From Cyprinodon diabolis (lineage: Eukaryota > Chordata > Actinopteri > Cyprinodontiformes > Cyprinodontidae): a stretch of 64,000 nucleotides of DNA. Where the stretch lies: positions 25,554,762 through 25,618,761 of the forward strand of contig CM060080.1 in NCBI GenBank assembly GCA_030533445.1. Direction: 5' to 3'. A program made the translations under genes and the position numbers. Positions 11,244 through 23,490 of this stretch are shown piece after piece; positions within the stretch are counted from its first letter, which is position 1, and each line of letters starts with the position of its first letter. The notes beneath the pieces were generated by a model that saw only the letters and a program-made list of their open reading frames with translations, was not told the DNA's origin and did no database searches.

Positions 11244-13077
11244 TAAACAGGCTCTGGTTGCTGATATTAATTTTTAGTACTTCAACGTATGAAAATATTA
11301 ACAACAGGATTTTAGAAAGACCTCAAAAAAAAAATAAATTCTTGGCTTTAATTAGGTGATGAAAATGTTCAAATGTATGTAGGCAGTTTATACACTTGGA
11401 CCAAAATTACATTTAAATTGGGTATTGTTTTTTTTCTATTTTTATATGTTCTTGTCTTTTTTCTTTTTATTTGAGAATTCACTAATTGCAATATTTTTCT
11501 TTGTTTGCTGTTGTTCTAGCTGAGGAGTTTGTTTTATTACCTCTAACAAAACTATTGGGCATAGAAATTCACCCTTTAGCTAAACCCTCAGATTTTGCTT
11601 CTGAACTGCTGCATTCTTAGTAGTGCAGAGGAGTAAAAATAATTTTAAAAAGTTATGTTACATTATCAGCAATTATATCCTTCATCCTGAAAAAGTACCA
11701 AGCTCTGTTATTAAATATGATTAAAATATGTTGCCAATTATCACAGAGCAATGGAATCAGATTCCAAAATTTGGCTCATCTCATATAAGTTAGAAAAGGT
11801 TTATTTAAATAATATAATTTTTATGTAAATGTTTTAGTACTTTAACAAGTTATTAAGTTACAGTAACTTGCTTTTGATTCTTCATATTTGTTTTGGATTT
11901 AACCTTTAACATTTCTCCTTGCCTCTCTAATGGTTTTAACAAAATGTCTTGAAATGAACTTTCTGGAATCCTGGAAGCAGAAACCTTTTTTTTTTTTTTT
12001 ACGTCTTGAATAATGGTTATAATGGTTTTTGTGTGTTTTAACGCACAGCAAATAGGATTGACATTTGTTGGATATAATAGAAGGTTTTAAGTGCATATAT
12101 TTGCACTGAATGTAGTCTATTTTTACTGTTTTACTCTCAAGAGAGTGAAGTAAGTATAAAGCCCATTTTATCAGTTCTAATTGTGGTTTAAATAATCTTT
12201 ATAATTAAAGTGATAGGTTGGGCTTTCCCATTTTCCTCCTCAGGACTGGTCAGGAATATTTTTGTCCTTGATTCTGACCAGCAGTGCACAGGAACTGAAA
12301 AAAGGGAAGCGAAAAGCTACTCTATGATCCAAGATGAAGAAAGTTCTGTTCAAAAGGACTTTAAAGAATTCAAATGGTTGGTCCAAAAAAAAAAAAAAAC
12401 CCATAACACTTTTAAACCTTAATCTGATAGCTGGCCCATGCCTACTTCGGGTAAAAAAGATATATTTACATCTGGTAAAAGCATAGATTTAGGCTCGGTC
12501 ATACCAGCAAAAGATAAGTCATTATCTAATCGGTGCAGTATTTAAGAAAATACAGAAAAATGTGTTTGATCAATTCTTGATCAGTAAGTGAACTAAAATA
12601 TTTATGTTAAGCATAATAAAGAAGAACCTGGTCGATGCATAAAGGCAAGGTGTGCAGCAGGAGGCACGACTTTAAGAGGCCACCATATTTTATCTGCAGA
12701 CTAAAAAAAACTGGCCACTCTGCTCTCTAAACTGCTGTTGCTTTGTATTGCCTTTTCAGTGCATTGCCAGTATTTATTGTCTGAAACACTACAAACTTCA
12801 TATACTACATAATAAGATGTTATATTTTGTACACAGTCAAGGTACTTTTGCTGACTTATTTATGCTCGTGCATACTGCTTTCATGTTTTTTATTGTGCAG
12901 TTGTCTTTTTTTTGACAATGTGGTCTACTGTAGCAGTATTGTACTGTGATTAATGGTCAAAATCCATGTTTTTGCATTGTGCATCATGAAGTGTAAATAC
13001 AAAAGTATACACATATTATGCCATAGCAGTTATGTCTTGTTTAACCCCCACCCCTGTGTATTGCTCTCCAGTGTTGT

Positions 13078-13083
13078 AATAAA
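13078..13083 (+). terminator. Distal poly(A) signal candidate for rasgrp1
   Basis: AATAAA in 'gttgtaataaatatgc', followed about 20 bases later by GT-rich sequence, as expected of a cleavage site. Confidence 0.4.
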
Positions 13084-13100
13084 TATGCACAATGGATAAG

Positions 13101-13374
13101 ACAGCTGTTGTGTTACCTAATGTGGCCATTAGGGGTCAGCAAAACCCCGTGATTGCAAGCATTTGGTTATTGTTGACTTTCAGTTTCTGTATTAATAGGA
13201 AATGTCTCTTACAATGTGCATCTCCAATTAGAGGTGTGTGTAATTAGATGTTTTAAAACTGTTGGATGACAACATCAAATGGTTTGCTCTGTTTTTGGAG
13301 TTAATTAAAGCCCCTTTTTACATTTACTCATAAGTTCAGACAGATTTAATTCAATTTTATGGTAATATAGCTGA

Positions 13375-13377
<3 letters not shown>
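13101..13377. other. Intergenic, no recognised feature
   Basis: AT-rich single-copy-looking sequence between the distal poly(A) signal and a (TA)n tract. No exon, RNA gene or repeat boundary seen. Confidence 0.6.

Positions 13378-13445
<68 letters not shown>
13378..13445. repeat. (TA)n microsatellite
   Basis: About 34 uninterrupted TA units. The long YIYIYI-type readings across it are artefacts. Confidence 0.97.
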
Positions 13446-13447
<2 letters not shown>

Positions 13448-15630
13448 TGTTGGATGTTAACTTTGAGTGAGGACAAAACGCAGTCTGTGGGGTCATGGTG
13501 TTGCTCCACCCAGAAGGAAATGAGCTTTAGTAAATGAGAGGTCAACCCTTTGATTTGGTAGAAGCAAAGAATGCCTTTCTTTTTTTTCCATCCAAGTATT
13601 ATTGCAAACACTAACTGATTAAATGTATGTGATCTCTTTTCCTATAAAAGCCATTTTATAGCTTTAATTCATCCCCTGGTTAAGGACACCCATTTCTAGT
13701 TTCGTGCTACCATAGCATGTTTTCTTGCACTAGTATAAAGGGAGAACAAGTGAAAAAGGATACTCTGAGGCATAGCATGCAGCTCCTAAGCCGAGCCGTG
13801 GTGACAGCTAATTTACTTTTATTTGGATGTGACACCCAGCTGCTAGTGAGGAACATCCTCAGTCTAGCTGGCTGCCTCTTACTAAAGGCGGAATAATTCC
13901 CAATATTATTGCTGGAAAAGAATAGTAGAAAGGACATGTTAACCCCCAAGAGGCAGCTGAGGTTTAGAGACGCAAATCTATTCTGATGTCAAAACATTTC
14001 CTGTTAAGGTCAGGTTTACATATATCAAGACAAATTGTTATATATTCTACCAGTGGTGTGATAATCAACAACCTTAATCATACACCTGCCCATTTAAACT
14101 GTTATTTAATCCATCCATCTTCTCTCACTTCATCCATCAGAGTCACGTCTATTTTTTTTAAAGGAGGGGTACGCCTTGGACAGGTCATAACTGTAGTAAA
14201 ATCTGAATGATTTATACCTTTCGTAAATTATAGAAACTCTTAAACAAATTCAAATTTGTGATGCTTGTTTATAAAAACCTAAAATTTTTGTTTTATGTAA
14301 TTATTTCATCGCAACAAAAGGGTTAAAAGCACAAAAAACATAATACACTAGTGTGTATCTGCCACACAGAAATAGTTCTATAAACTCCCTTCCATACCGG
14401 ATAAAATGAGTAAGAACTTCTTAAAATAATCTGGGTAGGTAAATAAGATGATCTGCTAATTGAATTAGTAATTTTAACCTTAGAATGAGATAATTAGATA
14501 TTATGCAGAGGAAATAAGAGCCTGCAATTGTTTTTTTCGTATTTTAACTGGAAATGGTCTTATTCCATCAGCAAAGTGTCTCATTCACCTGATCAAATCA
14601 AGAAAAAATGCATGCATTTAACAAAAAAATTAACATCTTTATTTTTTTTTTGCAGTTATCCCTAAACACTATAGTCTACAGAGTAATCAACTCTGCATAG
14701 CTGAAATGAATTTAACTGCAGTACTTAACCTACTCATGCAGGAAATAATGAAGACTGACTCACTCCAGGATTCTAAATCTAGACTAAATCTCATGTCAGA
14801 CTTGAAGCTTGAAACTGAAAGTAAACCAGTCAATAGAACCTACTTTCTAATTAGTTCACCATATATCTGTCTGACCAGTTAAGGACACTAATAGATTACA
14901 GGAATTTCCTTTTCAGGCAGTCAGCTGATCCATAGGTATGGAAAAAATTAACAAAAGAGTGAAGTTACTGCAAAAGTAATGTTGAGAGTAATGAGAGAGA
15001 GAAACATATGAAGTCTACAACCAAAATGTTTATGATACACATTCACCATTTAAAACATGAGCACATTAAAACTGATCAACAACCTTAAAAGATGGGAACT
15101 GATTGGATTTTTCACAAAAATACCCTAATCCTTGCATTTAGATCTGTGTAACATGAGGATTTTATATATTACCATAGAAAACAATATGACAACAGGTTTG
15201 ATATGGATTGGACTGGATTGTGCTATGTATATCTCTGAAGAAGATTAAGATCTGCATATTGTTTACAGTAGATTAAATGATACAGACCATAATTTTTGTC
15301 CAGACACCAAGGGCAAAATATAACACTTCAATGGTTGGACTAATTACAGAAGGCAAGACTGAGGTTATTTATCACCCAGGCACCCATGGCTTGCAGGAAT
15401 TGCAGAAATTTAGTGATACTCATAATCTGACCAAATTTGCTAATGAACACTGTAAAACTAATTAGATATAGATACATATCCCTGACAGCAAAGTGTAGAA
15501 TGATGAAAGCAATGACAGAAGAACACAAGCTGTTCTACTTTCAAACCTGAGGTCGATGCCACCAAAAGAAAAACCAACCCTGTACCAATAATTTAGGCAT
15601 TTAAAAAATTTATAAACTTGTGGGCTTTTA
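13446..15630. other. Intergenic; contains a diverged MITE relic, otherwise unremarkable
   Basis: AT-rich, no coding evidence. About 14,408-14,656 shares 'cttaaaataa', 'gaattagtaattttaa' and a 'tttttgcagtta' end with the palindromic MITE family and is probably an old third copy. The rest shows no recognisable element. Confidence 0.5.
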
Positions 15631-15637
15631 ATTGTCC

Positions 15638-17129
15638 TGACATAGGCGGATCTACTGGGGTGGCATAGGGTGGCAACTGCCACCCTAAATGACAGCCTTG
15701 CCACCCCTGCTGCCACCCCAGTTAGCTGTAGGGGTGGCAAGGCTTATAAATTATGGATACTTTGAGAATTGCGACCGCTAATTTCCAATGTCGGACTGCA
15801 GTGAATGCAGGACGAGATGACACGAGAGCGACTGAGACTGATTAGTTTTGAAAACCGAATGGGGCAAAGCGAGGGAGCCAGTGGTGATGGGGATGGATGA
15901 AACAGGTAAAAACTGATTAACTATCTATCGGGAAATTAAATCATAATGAAAGCACAAGGTTGCTAGCGTAGCTGCAATGTTGATTTTGAGATGATAAAAA
16001 TCAGGTTGCAGAACGTTATTTCTCTATCTATGATGTTAGTTAGGCCTGACGTCTCAGGCTCATAAAGACATATTAACGGTCAACTATGAGAGAAAAGAGA
16101 CTATCAAGTTTGGTTTCACTCAAATCAAAGCGCACAAAGGCATTGGATCTAAATAAATTTGTGAAGCGTTTTGCTGAGCAACATGGAAATCATTGCATTC
16201 AGCTGTTATAGGCATGTTAACTTTATGTTATGCTCTCTGCTGAGCCTTTACAGAGCTGTTACATTTTGTTTTGGCACCTGAGAAAATCTGATATTTCCTT
16301 TAATAAAACCAAAAGTGTTAAAAGTTAAAAATGTGATACTGGTGTAAATGCTGCTTAATATGAAGCAGTGTTGTTGTTTCTTTTTTTGTATATATAGTAT
16401 GAAACTATCCAGAAATGACCTGTATGAACCTACTCACAAAATGTTTTGTACTTTTACAGATTGGAAGCAAAATTTATTTTTATGTTGCTTCTTTTCAGAT
16501 TTGTGGAGTTTTGGAAGTAACATACAGTACCTGCCTTTTTGTTGATTTGTTGATACAGCAGCTCTATCTACAGCATATTTACATGCATGAAATGTCTCTT
16601 TCATGTTGCCTTAACTGCTGTATGACAAGTTATTAAGGAACAAATGGGGTAAATGTGTGTTCAGAGTAAACAATACATAGATGTCTGGTATCTTGTTTGG
16701 TTCCTTGACCCATTTATTTCTACTGTGCAGTGATGCTCACTTTAGTACAGCTCAGTCCATAGATCTCTGATGGGTAACTTTTTCTTTCTATCATTTCTTC
16801 TTGTGCAAATGCTGCAAAGCTGCCTCTCTGACAGTCAATCTCACACATCTGCACCTCAGCACCTGTGTCTTACCTTAATACCTTTCCTGTGATAATGCCC
16901 CTCTAACAGTAGTGTAATCATTCTTCTATCTCCTATTAGGTGAGATGTCATTGTACGATGTATTTCTAATATGAACTGTTTCACATGAAACACTTACTCT
17001 ACATACTATTCTCACCAAACTGATAACTGTGATTAAATTCAGTGTAAACAAATGCCATATGTTGCCACCCCTCAAAAATTCCTGCCCCCCTCTCGCCACC
17101 CCATAAATATTTTTCTAGAACCGCCCCTG
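15638..17129 (+). mobile_element. Nonautonomous/decayed hAT transposon with TSD
   Basis: The left end reads CATAGGCGGATCTACTGGGG, close to the complement of the right end, which gives CAGGGGCGGTTCTAG. The direct repeat ATTGTCC flanks both ends (15,631-15,637 and 17,130-17,136), in line with the 8-bp duplications of hAT elements. Subterminal GGGGTGGC and GCCACCCC motifs are repeated. At 1.49 kb it is too short for a full transposase; a C-terminal remnant survives at 16,086-16,211. The end type recalls teleost Zaphod-like hATs. Confidence 0.75.
16086..16211 (+). pseudogene. hAT transposase C-terminal remnant
   Basis: A 41-codon open stretch begins MREKRLSSLVSLKSKRTKAL and continues with DLNKFVKRFAEQHGN before a stop. 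The ERLSSL-(A/V)-L phrase followed by a short tail resembles the end of the hAT dimerisation region. Nothing upstream in the element is open, so this is a relic. Assignment rests on a short motif and the hAT-like borders. Confidence 0.5.
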
Positions 17130-17136
17130 ATTGTCC

Positions 17137-18116
17137 AAAAGAAAGGAGAGCATGAAATCCTCTTGATGCACATTCTAAGAACGTCTATGGTGGAATGAAG
17201 GAAAAAAAATTCAGTATGAAAATCTTAATTAGGCTCCATTTTTGCAGGAATTCTATTTACTACATCACACAGATCTACCCCCCTAGAAAGCATAGCTGCT
17301 TCTTTGTAATAAAAACACTTTGGAGGAGGTATGAAGCTGCAGCCAGAGTAATAAAGATATGTGCACCACAGCCGACTGTCAGAGTACCCTTAAAAAATAT
17401 CTTCTACCTCTACCAGCTTTCATAAAGTGGTTCACTCTCATGAAACCATCCAGAGTATGGGGCCAGAAATTCATATCCTGCTATATCTCATAAACTGTCA
17501 TCATGTTATTCATCTTTCAGAGTCACCAAACAAGGTGTTTATAAAAAAAAACCTACACATTTGAACATTGTTGTCACATTTTTTTTTTGTTTTAACATGA
17601 TTATTATTAGATGTAAGAAAATTAAAACATTTTCAACATTTCTTATAATCTTAGTATGTTATGTATTATTATTATAAAGCATTACTATAAAGGAATATTT
17701 TCCTATGTTGTAAATGTGACCTTACTTTAAAGTATTGATAGATAATTATTTGTTTTTACTGTATATTTTTAACTTTGTTTTTTCTATTCTAGTCTATTCC
17801 AATCTATCTACTTGGTTTGGAGGTTGTAAAATTTACCATCTTATACGAAAAACTGACTCTATGTTTAGGCTTTGAAACAATGTGTGTTATAAACAGAATG
17901 TACATTACTTAAGATAATAATTGAGTTTAAAAAAAATGCTAAAACTATGCAGAAAAGTTGAAAAGGAGGAAGAGGGAAGAAAGTGGTGCGAATCGTATGG
18001 CGGGAAATAAAGTACAAAAGAACATTAGTACATGGCTGAAGCCGACCACCTACATAAAAACCCTCCATGCAGCTTATATACATCTTGGCCAAAAAAAAAA
18101 AAAAAACATATTAGGA
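17137..18116. other. Intergenic, no recognised feature
   Basis: AT-rich, with poly-A/T tracts and no open frames of note. A 16-A run ends just before the solo LTR at 18,122. Confidence 0.55.
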
Positions 18117-18121
18117 AACAT

Positions 18122-19084
18122 TGTCATTGACTTGGCACTGATGGCTGGCCTACTGTAATTGCTCACTCCCTTCACCTGTCTAACTCTGCGCAGTTGTTCA
18201 TTACTGCTCATCTAATCCACCTGCTGCTGCTTCTATTTATATGGCTCAGTCCCAGCCATCATGGCCAGATATTTGATGCTGATTTTCTTGTTCTAGTGCT
18301 TGTTCGCGGGGGCCAGTGGAGAGAGGTTTTTTAAGCGTTCCGTATTGTTTCTGATTTCTTGATCCTGTTCTGTCTCTAACCCCCAGATTCCACATAATCC
18401 GCTAGCACTTCACTCCGCATTGCTCTCATACGCAGGGGCCCGGAGCAGTTATGGAGGATGTGGGATTTTGGGGTTATCCACTGAGGGTGTCCTGATCCTG
18501 TCTGGTCTCAGTAGAGATGGTCTCTGATTTCCTGTTCATGATCTGTCTCTCATCCATTGAGCGCGTCTGTTCTTGTCTCGTGTCAGTGGTTCCGTAGTGT
18601 TCCTGATATCCTGACCTGTTCTGCCTCTCAACCTCTGAGCATGCCTGTTCCCATCTGAATGTACTGCCTGAACTGTCTTTGGACTCCTGGGACCCAGGAC
18701 CAGCCTGTTCCTGTTCTGATCGGTATCCCTGACCGGGCTCGGACTCCTGCTTTTTCTCCGGGGCTGCAGCATCTGGGACACTCAGGGCGGCGCCCACCGC
18801 ATCTCCTTGGCAGACGACTGACTGGATCCTAACGTATTCTATGGAGAAAGACTGAACTATTAAACCAGGTTACTGACTGATATGGATAGTAATTCTTTGT
18901 CAGATTATCTCGGTCACTAATCTGTGTTTTTCTCCAACCAGAGTTTCCAGTGATGGGCGGTGCCCTTCCATAGCTGCTTATACGGCGCATCCACAGCCCG
19001 CTTCTGTTCTTAAATAAATGTTTTGAATTATCCCACTGTCTGTCTCAGTGTGAATACTGGTTCCTTCTGTCCTCTGCTATGACA
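18122..19084 (+). mobile_element. Solo LTR, family 1 (copy B)
   Basis: 963 bp starting TGTCATTGACTTGG and ending TGCTATGACA, flanked by a perfect 5-bp direct repeat AACAT (18,117-18,121 and 19,085-19,089). TG...CA ends and a 5-bp TSD are the marks of LTR retroelement integration. There is no internal region or second LTR, so it is solo. It carries AATAAA at 19,013. Related copies lie at 32,986-37,592 (interrupted) and 61,841-62,605, both on the minus strand. Partial internal duplications around 18,340-18,640 make it longer than they are. Confidence 0.8.
18869..18941 (+). other. Intron-like hairpin segment inside the LTR
   Basis: CAG|GTTACTGAC...CTCCAACCAG|AG: a 73-nt block with GT/AG borders. 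The 5' sequence GGTTACTGAC is nearly complementary to GTCACTAATC at 18,913-18,922. The same arrangement recurs in the other two family-1 LTRs. Confidence 0.5.
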
Positions 19085-19089
19085 AACAT

Positions 19090-21949
19090 TTCATTTAGAA
19101 ATGTGTTTACTAGTTTTTAGGGTCCCAAACTTTATGAGGTGGATTTATTGATAACAATTATGATTCATCTTTAAAAAAGTGAATCCAGAATACAGGTTTA
19201 ATTAAATAAAACCCTTTTAAAGCTATTTTAAAAGACACTCTTTGGTTTCTAATTTTCTCTAAGTTACATTTTGCATCTATTCCTATGGCTATCTTTCACT
19301 CATCTGTTGTTTCGAGTGTAAAATACCCCATAGTAGTAAAACTTCACCCCATAGCTGTATAACTTACTATACCTTTGCAATGCACTGTATCTTTTACACC
19401 GAAGAATATTTCATACTGTAAATTCCTTAAGTTTAGTCATATTATGTTTTTCCTTACAACCATAAATCAAATTAAATCAGAGAAATTAGAATTGTATGAT
19501 TTTTCTTACAATCTTTTTAATTTAAAGATGAACGACTGAAAAAGCTTGTGTGCATATTCTATTAGATATAGGTCTGGACCTTGACTGAGCCAGTGTAACA
19601 CATTAGTACGCTTTCAATCAGAGCTGTACGATTGTAGCTCTGACTGTATTTAAACGGATATTTCTGCGAAACGGTGGCGTTCTCTTCTAGTCCGTTTTTA
19701 ACTGTCTTTTTCACATTTTATTTATTTATTTATTAACTCCATTAATTATTTCTATATTCACTATATAATCACTATATTTGAATAATTGTTTGGTCAAGAT
19801 GATGTTAAGTGTTTTTCCCTGTGCATAGTGTTATAAACATATGCAAAAAAGTTAACATTTATTTCTCATAATTGTTTTTGTTTTGAAATGGATTAAATTA
19901 GGCTGCAAAAATGTGCCACACTGTACCTTTTCTTCCATCTTATGTCTACTTGGTGCCACTTGGTCTATAAGGTCTCCCCAAGAAGGCGGGAAACTTTTTC
20001 AACCTATGAATACTTCTAAAACATGCTTTATATTTTTGCAGCTTCAACTTTTGCAGATTCCTGTTAATTTGTCCAAAACTTTTATTTTCCATGTTTTAAC
20101 TCAATTTAAGGGAAGTCCATTGTTTGTAATATTTACCTGCTTCAAAATCTAAACTACAGTACATTTTCAGATACTGAATAAATAAATAAATAAATAAACT
20201 TTATTGTTGCTGCTTACACATTTCTGTTTTTCTTGATAATTTACTCAGTAATTTGACCTGTCTTTTCTTATTACTGATGGGTCTTACTTTGCTCTTTTTT
20301 TTTCCATCTCATCTATATTCTTTACAGTAAAAGCTGTACATCTGCTGCTTATAATTTGCATAAGCAAACTTGTAAAATATATATTTGCAGAATCCACTTT
20401 TCTATCCCACTTCCAAGTAGATGAGCTTCATCTTCACATTTTGATGTTATAACCTAATAACTGAGGATAAGCACAATGACTAAGGTCTTTAAAACACAAA
20501 AAACTTGCTTCTTTTTCTTTCCTGAGATACAGAAATGTGTTTTGCTGTATACACAATAAAGTGTTTACTGCTGCAACAACACAAAAAAATGTGAGATATC
20601 CCTAGACAATCAATCCTGCACAGCTATCTGCTACGGCTGGCAGAAACAACCATGAGACTTTAATGATAGCCGACAGCCTGTTTAAGAGCCTGCTGGTCGC
20701 TGCTGGCTGACCACCCTCTGCTGCTTTCTCCAGTGAACTGAGATATAAGAACATGTTCAGGATGTGCAGCAGTCTGGCTTTAATGCCTGGGGGACACAGT
20801 AACATATGTAACCACTGCATCATAACAGCAGAAAAAACCATCAATTTCAGTTATTGCTCAGAGGTAATGCCTCACTTAAAGGTCAGAAGTGGAAACGTTT
20901 CTGTCTTTCCTTTTTAACTCCTTCGTTCTTTGAAGGTAAAAAAAAATGGAAAAATACTGAAGCTGGGAGTTGCTTTAGGAATGAAAGGAAGAAAATGTGT
21001 TTGTAATTCAGAATTTTTTTGTCAAATCAAAAGCTGGTTTGCTCTATTTTGTATTGGAAGAAAGGGGTATTTTTCTAGTGAAGAAGTGAGTGTGTTGCTA
21101 TGCTGACAACATCTGCTACCTAAGAAGGTTACCAGCTTTGATAAAGAAAGTTCCTCCTACAATCTCTGTTTATATAAAGCAATTTTAACTATCATATTTA
21201 CAACACAGCATGTGTCTTGTTTATTGTAGGGCAACTTCCTTCTCTATGATTCACTGTAATCACCTTTCTGATCCCCAGCGTAAACTGAGTGATGAGCGAA
21301 AGTTAATTTGGGTCAATCTGAAAGGATTTCGTCACATCGCACACAACTTTCTACCATCTGTGAGCAGATAGCCCACCGGGAAAAGCCAACTGTTCAGTTA
21401 AATGTGATTTGATGCCTTTCTCCCTGCAGGTCTCTCCAGAGAGTATCCATTAGTAGTGGGGCGACTTCCTACATTGATGGCAGGGTTATAATAATAGATC
21501 GTCTGTCATTTGTGGCTCATCCTTTTAAGAGTTGAGTGGGTCTGATGACTGTAGAAAAAACAGAGTCATTTATGATATACTGCTCATCTACCTTTAACTT
21601 TGGATTTTATTAGCAAGAAATTCTTTGTGATAAAGTGGAAGGAAAATTATATCTGTCTCTAATAATTTATTTTGCAAAACAAGTAAACATTTAGTGTGCT
21701 TTAGTATAGTCCTACTGATTCCCTTCTGAAGGAATGCATCTTTACATCCTAATGCAACCACTGCTGTGTTTTACTATATAGAAGGCAACTGTAATATGTA
21801 GAGCAGTTTTAAACCTGCATAACAAATAGCCTTTAGGAAAATAGTAAAATATCGACTTGGATTGGTGGATCTACATTGTTGTGATCTCAAAGAGTAAACT
21901 GACTTAGCTTAGCACAATACAGTCATGTCATCATTATGTGGAGGGGCAC
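19090..21949. other. Intergenic, no recognised gene
   Basis: AT-rich tract with no exon-like frames flanked by splice sites. It holds a short (AAAT)n run at about 20,178-20,200. About 21,230-21,500 is more balanced in composition and could be noncoding conserved DNA, but this cannot be judged from one genome. Confidence 0.5.
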
Positions 21950-21957
21950 ATTTCTGG

Positions 21958-22614
21958 CAGGGCCGGAGCTACATGGGGGGCCAGGGGGGGGCATGGCCAC
22001 CCTTAGCCAATCATTGGCCACCCCACCATTTATTTCCCTCTAATACAGATGGTGGCAACAGTACTACTCTCAAGAGGAATATTCAAAACATCTAAATTTT
22101 TCATGTATAAAAGATAAGTACAGAATTCAAGCAGAAATAGATTTTGTGTTTTATGGGGTAAAGAAAAAATGATGTGTCTCTGCAGGTCATCTAGGAGTCT
22201 TCTGTGAAATCATGGATAAATAAGTATTTCAATAAAAACGTATTAAATAATCAATTTATGTAGATATTAGTACTTGTAAATATCAATTTTATGCAGAATG
22301 ATTATTGATAAAAGTAGGTAAGTAATGACAACGGAAAAAATGTTCACCCAAAACTCAAACCTGAAAGAATTTTATCCACTATACCTTTAGAAAGCACGGA
22401 TGTTTGAATATATTCGCCTATTTGTTAGCAAAGGTTGTGAGAAAGTATAGATTGTCTTTATTTAGAAAATATGGATGTTTTGCTCGTTAATTTTGCTGTT
22501 GTAACAGTAGAGATTGACCGTGAGGTTTTGGTGCCTATCTACTTTCGGCCACCCCTCAGTGTACATTGGTTATTGCCTGGCTACCCTTATAAACATTTTC
22601 TGACTACGCCTCTG
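21958..22614. mobile_element. Short nonautonomous hAT element with 8-bp TSD
   Basis: The left end CAGGGCCGGAGCTAC and the complement of the right end, CAGAGGCGTAGTCAG, are related inverted repeats. The flanks are ATTTCTGG (21,950-21,957) and ATTTCTGA (22,615-22,622), an 8-bp duplication with one mismatch. Subterminal GGCCACCC motifs recall the element at 15,638. 657 bp, no open frame. Confidence 0.72.
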
Positions 22615-22879
22615 ATTTCTGATAATTGAAATAGATCTACTGTATTAGGACCTCCTCTGGAATTAGTCCTTACATTTGGTGAAAAAAGGTGATGCATCAT
22701 CACTAATTATGTTGCATAAAGTTTATCACTAAATTTACAAATTAATATCTGTAATATTATTGAAGTAAAATTTACATAATCTTGACATACTAACACAACA
22801 AAACCAGACTTTGCGGATGTTTTTGTAGTGTATCTTATATACTTTATAAATATACTTGTTGTGCACTCAGTCAATTATT

Positions 22880-23490
22880 TTAGTGTCTCAAAAATTAGAC
22901 TATCATATGAGATATAAAAAGAAGATGTTTTAAATAGAAAAGTCGGAGTCAGACTTCTAAAAGTTATTCTCAATTCTATGCAATCAATGCATGGTTAGAC
23001 CTCTTTTTTCATAAACATGCTGCATTATATGATGGTGATCAGCCTGTGGTGATGTTTAGGTGTGATAGGAATCCATTCATTGTTTTTATAGAGGCGTACA
23101 GGTCATCTGCATTGCTCGGACAGGTGCATCTCATCTTCCTGTTGACAATATTCCAATATTCTTTTGGGTTTAAAACCATGGTCATTGAGGCAGCTTTTGG
23201 TAATTGGACAGTATATCAAAGTACCAAGTATTGCCTGAAAATGAAGTCAGCATTGTAGACATTATTTGATCTTAAATGTAGTGGCAGTGTTGATAGTAAA
23301 TGTCAGAAATATGTACCCGATTCATCACCATTTGTAGGAACTTCAGCTTGGACTTCAAACGGCAGATCCTGAGCCTCATCTCCACCAGACTGGGACCTTC
23401 ATTTCCAAATGAAATACAATTTCTACTTTCATCTGAAACAATGACACTGAACAAATGAGAAACAGTCCAATTCTTTTTCTCTTTGTCCAA
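22880..23490 (-). pseudogene. Decayed Tc1/mariner transposase relic
   Basis: On the minus strand about 23,300-23,475 reads SDESRNCISFGNEGP, matching the first catalytic Asp block of the Tc1 at 41,604 (LFSDESKFCISFGNRGP). Further along, DNA phrases such as 'catcttcctgttgacaat' and 'aaaatgaagtcagcat' are typical antisense Tc1 text. The left end has an inverted-repeat-like 'aaaaattagactatcatatg'. Stops and frameshifts throughout; no intact ends. Confidence 0.6.

Larger units (their letters stand above)
10098..13100 (+). other. rasgrp1: rasgrp1 3' UTR (probable extent)
   Basis: AU-rich DNA with no coding exons follows the stop. AATAAA occurs at 10,410-10,415 (proximal) and 13,078-13,083 (distal, followed by GT-rich 'gttgtgttacc'). 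Human RASGRP1 also has a long 3' UTR, so use of the distal site is plausible. The palindromic MITE at 10,952-11,243 would then lie inside the UTR. The extent is inferred. Confidence 0.45.

Noticed and set aside
13305..13611. Minus-strand frames with long Tyr-Ile repeats
   Set aside because: Translation of the (TA)n tract.
18474..18797. 107-codon minus-strand frame rich in Gln, Glu and Arg
   Set aside because: Lies wholly within the solo LTR at 18,122, antisense to it.
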